Source of the DNA: Microbacterium sp. AG238
Lineage (GTDB): Bacteria; Actinomycetota; Actinomycetes; Actinomycetales; Microbacteriaceae
DNA: 64,000 nt
Assembly (NCBI RefSeq): GCF_003610405.1
Contig: NZ_RAQC01000001.1
Location: 1,488,001 to 1,552,000, forward strand
Reading direction: 5' to 3'
Positions 63,732 to 64,000 of the stretch are shown here, piece by piece. Position 1 is the first letter of the stretch. The number at the start of each line of letters is the position of its first letter. The notes below the pieces were generated by a model that ran no database searches, was not told the origin of the DNA, and saw only the letters and a list, made by a program, of their open reading frames with translations. The position numbers and the translations under genes were made by a program.

Positions 63732-64000
63732 TCAGATGACCGCCTCGGACCAGTCGTCGGGGTTTCCGAAACGGTGCGCCGTGATCGTGATCGACTGCTC
63801 GTGCACGAACGGCAGCAGCTCGATGCGACCCGCCGTCGTGACCTCGTCGGCGTAGACGGCGACATCCGGATCACCCTCGGTCGCCCCCGCGACCGCCGTC
63901 CGCAGCTCGGCCACCGTGTCGCGCGAGCCGACCAGGCGGATACGGCCCGGGCGGCGATCCGCCGCGGCGATGCGCTGCAGCCATTCGCCGTCCGTCTCCA
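63732..64000 (-). CDS. putA: C-terminal end of a PutA-like proline/glutamate-semialdehyde dehydrogenase (partial)
   Basis: Only the last 88 or so residues are visible; the gene enters from the right edge. The reading frame continues upstream of 63914 without a stop to the window edge. The end sequence ELLPFVHEQSITITAHRFGNPDDW resembles the C-terminus of actinobacterial bifunctional proline dehydrogenase / delta-1-pyrroline-5-carboxylate dehydrogenase. The identification is tentative because no catalytic residue is in view. Confidence 0.6.
   Translation of the reverse strand, partial: ETDGEWLQRIAAADRRPGRIRLVGSRDTVAELRTAVAGATEGDPDVAVYADEVTTAGRIELLPFVHEQSITITAHRFGNPDDWSEAVI

Overview
The window is a high-GC actinobacterial chromosome segment. 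Codon use (third position mostly G/C), short operons with 1-4 base stop/start overlaps, leaderless-looking promoters and the gene families point to Microbacteriaceae, most likely Microbacterium. I see no phage, transposase, CRISPR or RNA gene. The two ends cut through genes: a lipoate-ligase-like gene at the left and the 3' end of what looks like putA at the right.

Layout. 1-6080 holds housekeeping and accessory genes: lipoate ligase family protein, an ABC/FtsX exporter pair, a monoacylglycerol-lipase-like hydrolase, and a marR-MFS exporter pair. 6121-44229 is a large plant-polysaccharide locus. It has a secreted PL11 rhamnogalacturonan lyase, a tetR-GH2 operon, and a family-5 ABC importer followed by GH3, a serine hydrolase, GH78 rhamnosidase and an apiosidase-like glycosidase, all without signal peptides. 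A FadR-type gntR regulator is divergent from an eight-gene operon that I read as a D-apionate pathway (permease, lerK, derI, lerI, oiaC, apnO, an SDR, apnL). A lacI regulator is divergent from the L-rhamnose operon (rhaM, rhaI, permease, esterase, rhaD-SDR fusion, rhaB). 44417-49741 holds a small acidic protein, a DHA2 exporter, and the transglutaminase / alpha-E / circularly permuted ATP-grasp trio. 49926-59914 is a second carbohydrate locus: binding protein, two permeases, two ATPases, LacI regulator, FAD oxidoreductase and a secreted GH5. 60166-64000 holds an aminotransferase homologue without its PLP lysine, an aldo/keto reductase, a DUF952 gene divergent from tetR, a small membrane protein and the putA end.

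How it works together (inference). The secreted PL11 lyase cuts rhamnogalacturonan outside the cell, the ABC importer takes up oligosaccharides, and the intracellular GH2, GH3, GH78 and apiosidase-like enzymes release galactose or glucose, rhamnose and apiose. Rhamnose is converted by RhaM/RhaI/RhaB/RhaD to DHAP and lactaldehyde. Apiose would be oxidised to apionolactone, opened by ApnL, oxido-isomerised by ApnO, decarboxylated by OiaC to L-erythrulose, then phosphorylated and isomerised by LerK, LerI and DerI to D-erythrose 4-phosphate. Release and full catabolism of apiose side by side with rhamnose catabolism is the most interesting feature of the window.

The intergenic spaces carry three families of compact palindromic elements of exactly conserved length (58, 61 and 87 bp; seven copies), all lying just downstream of stop codons, plus several clear regulator palindromes.
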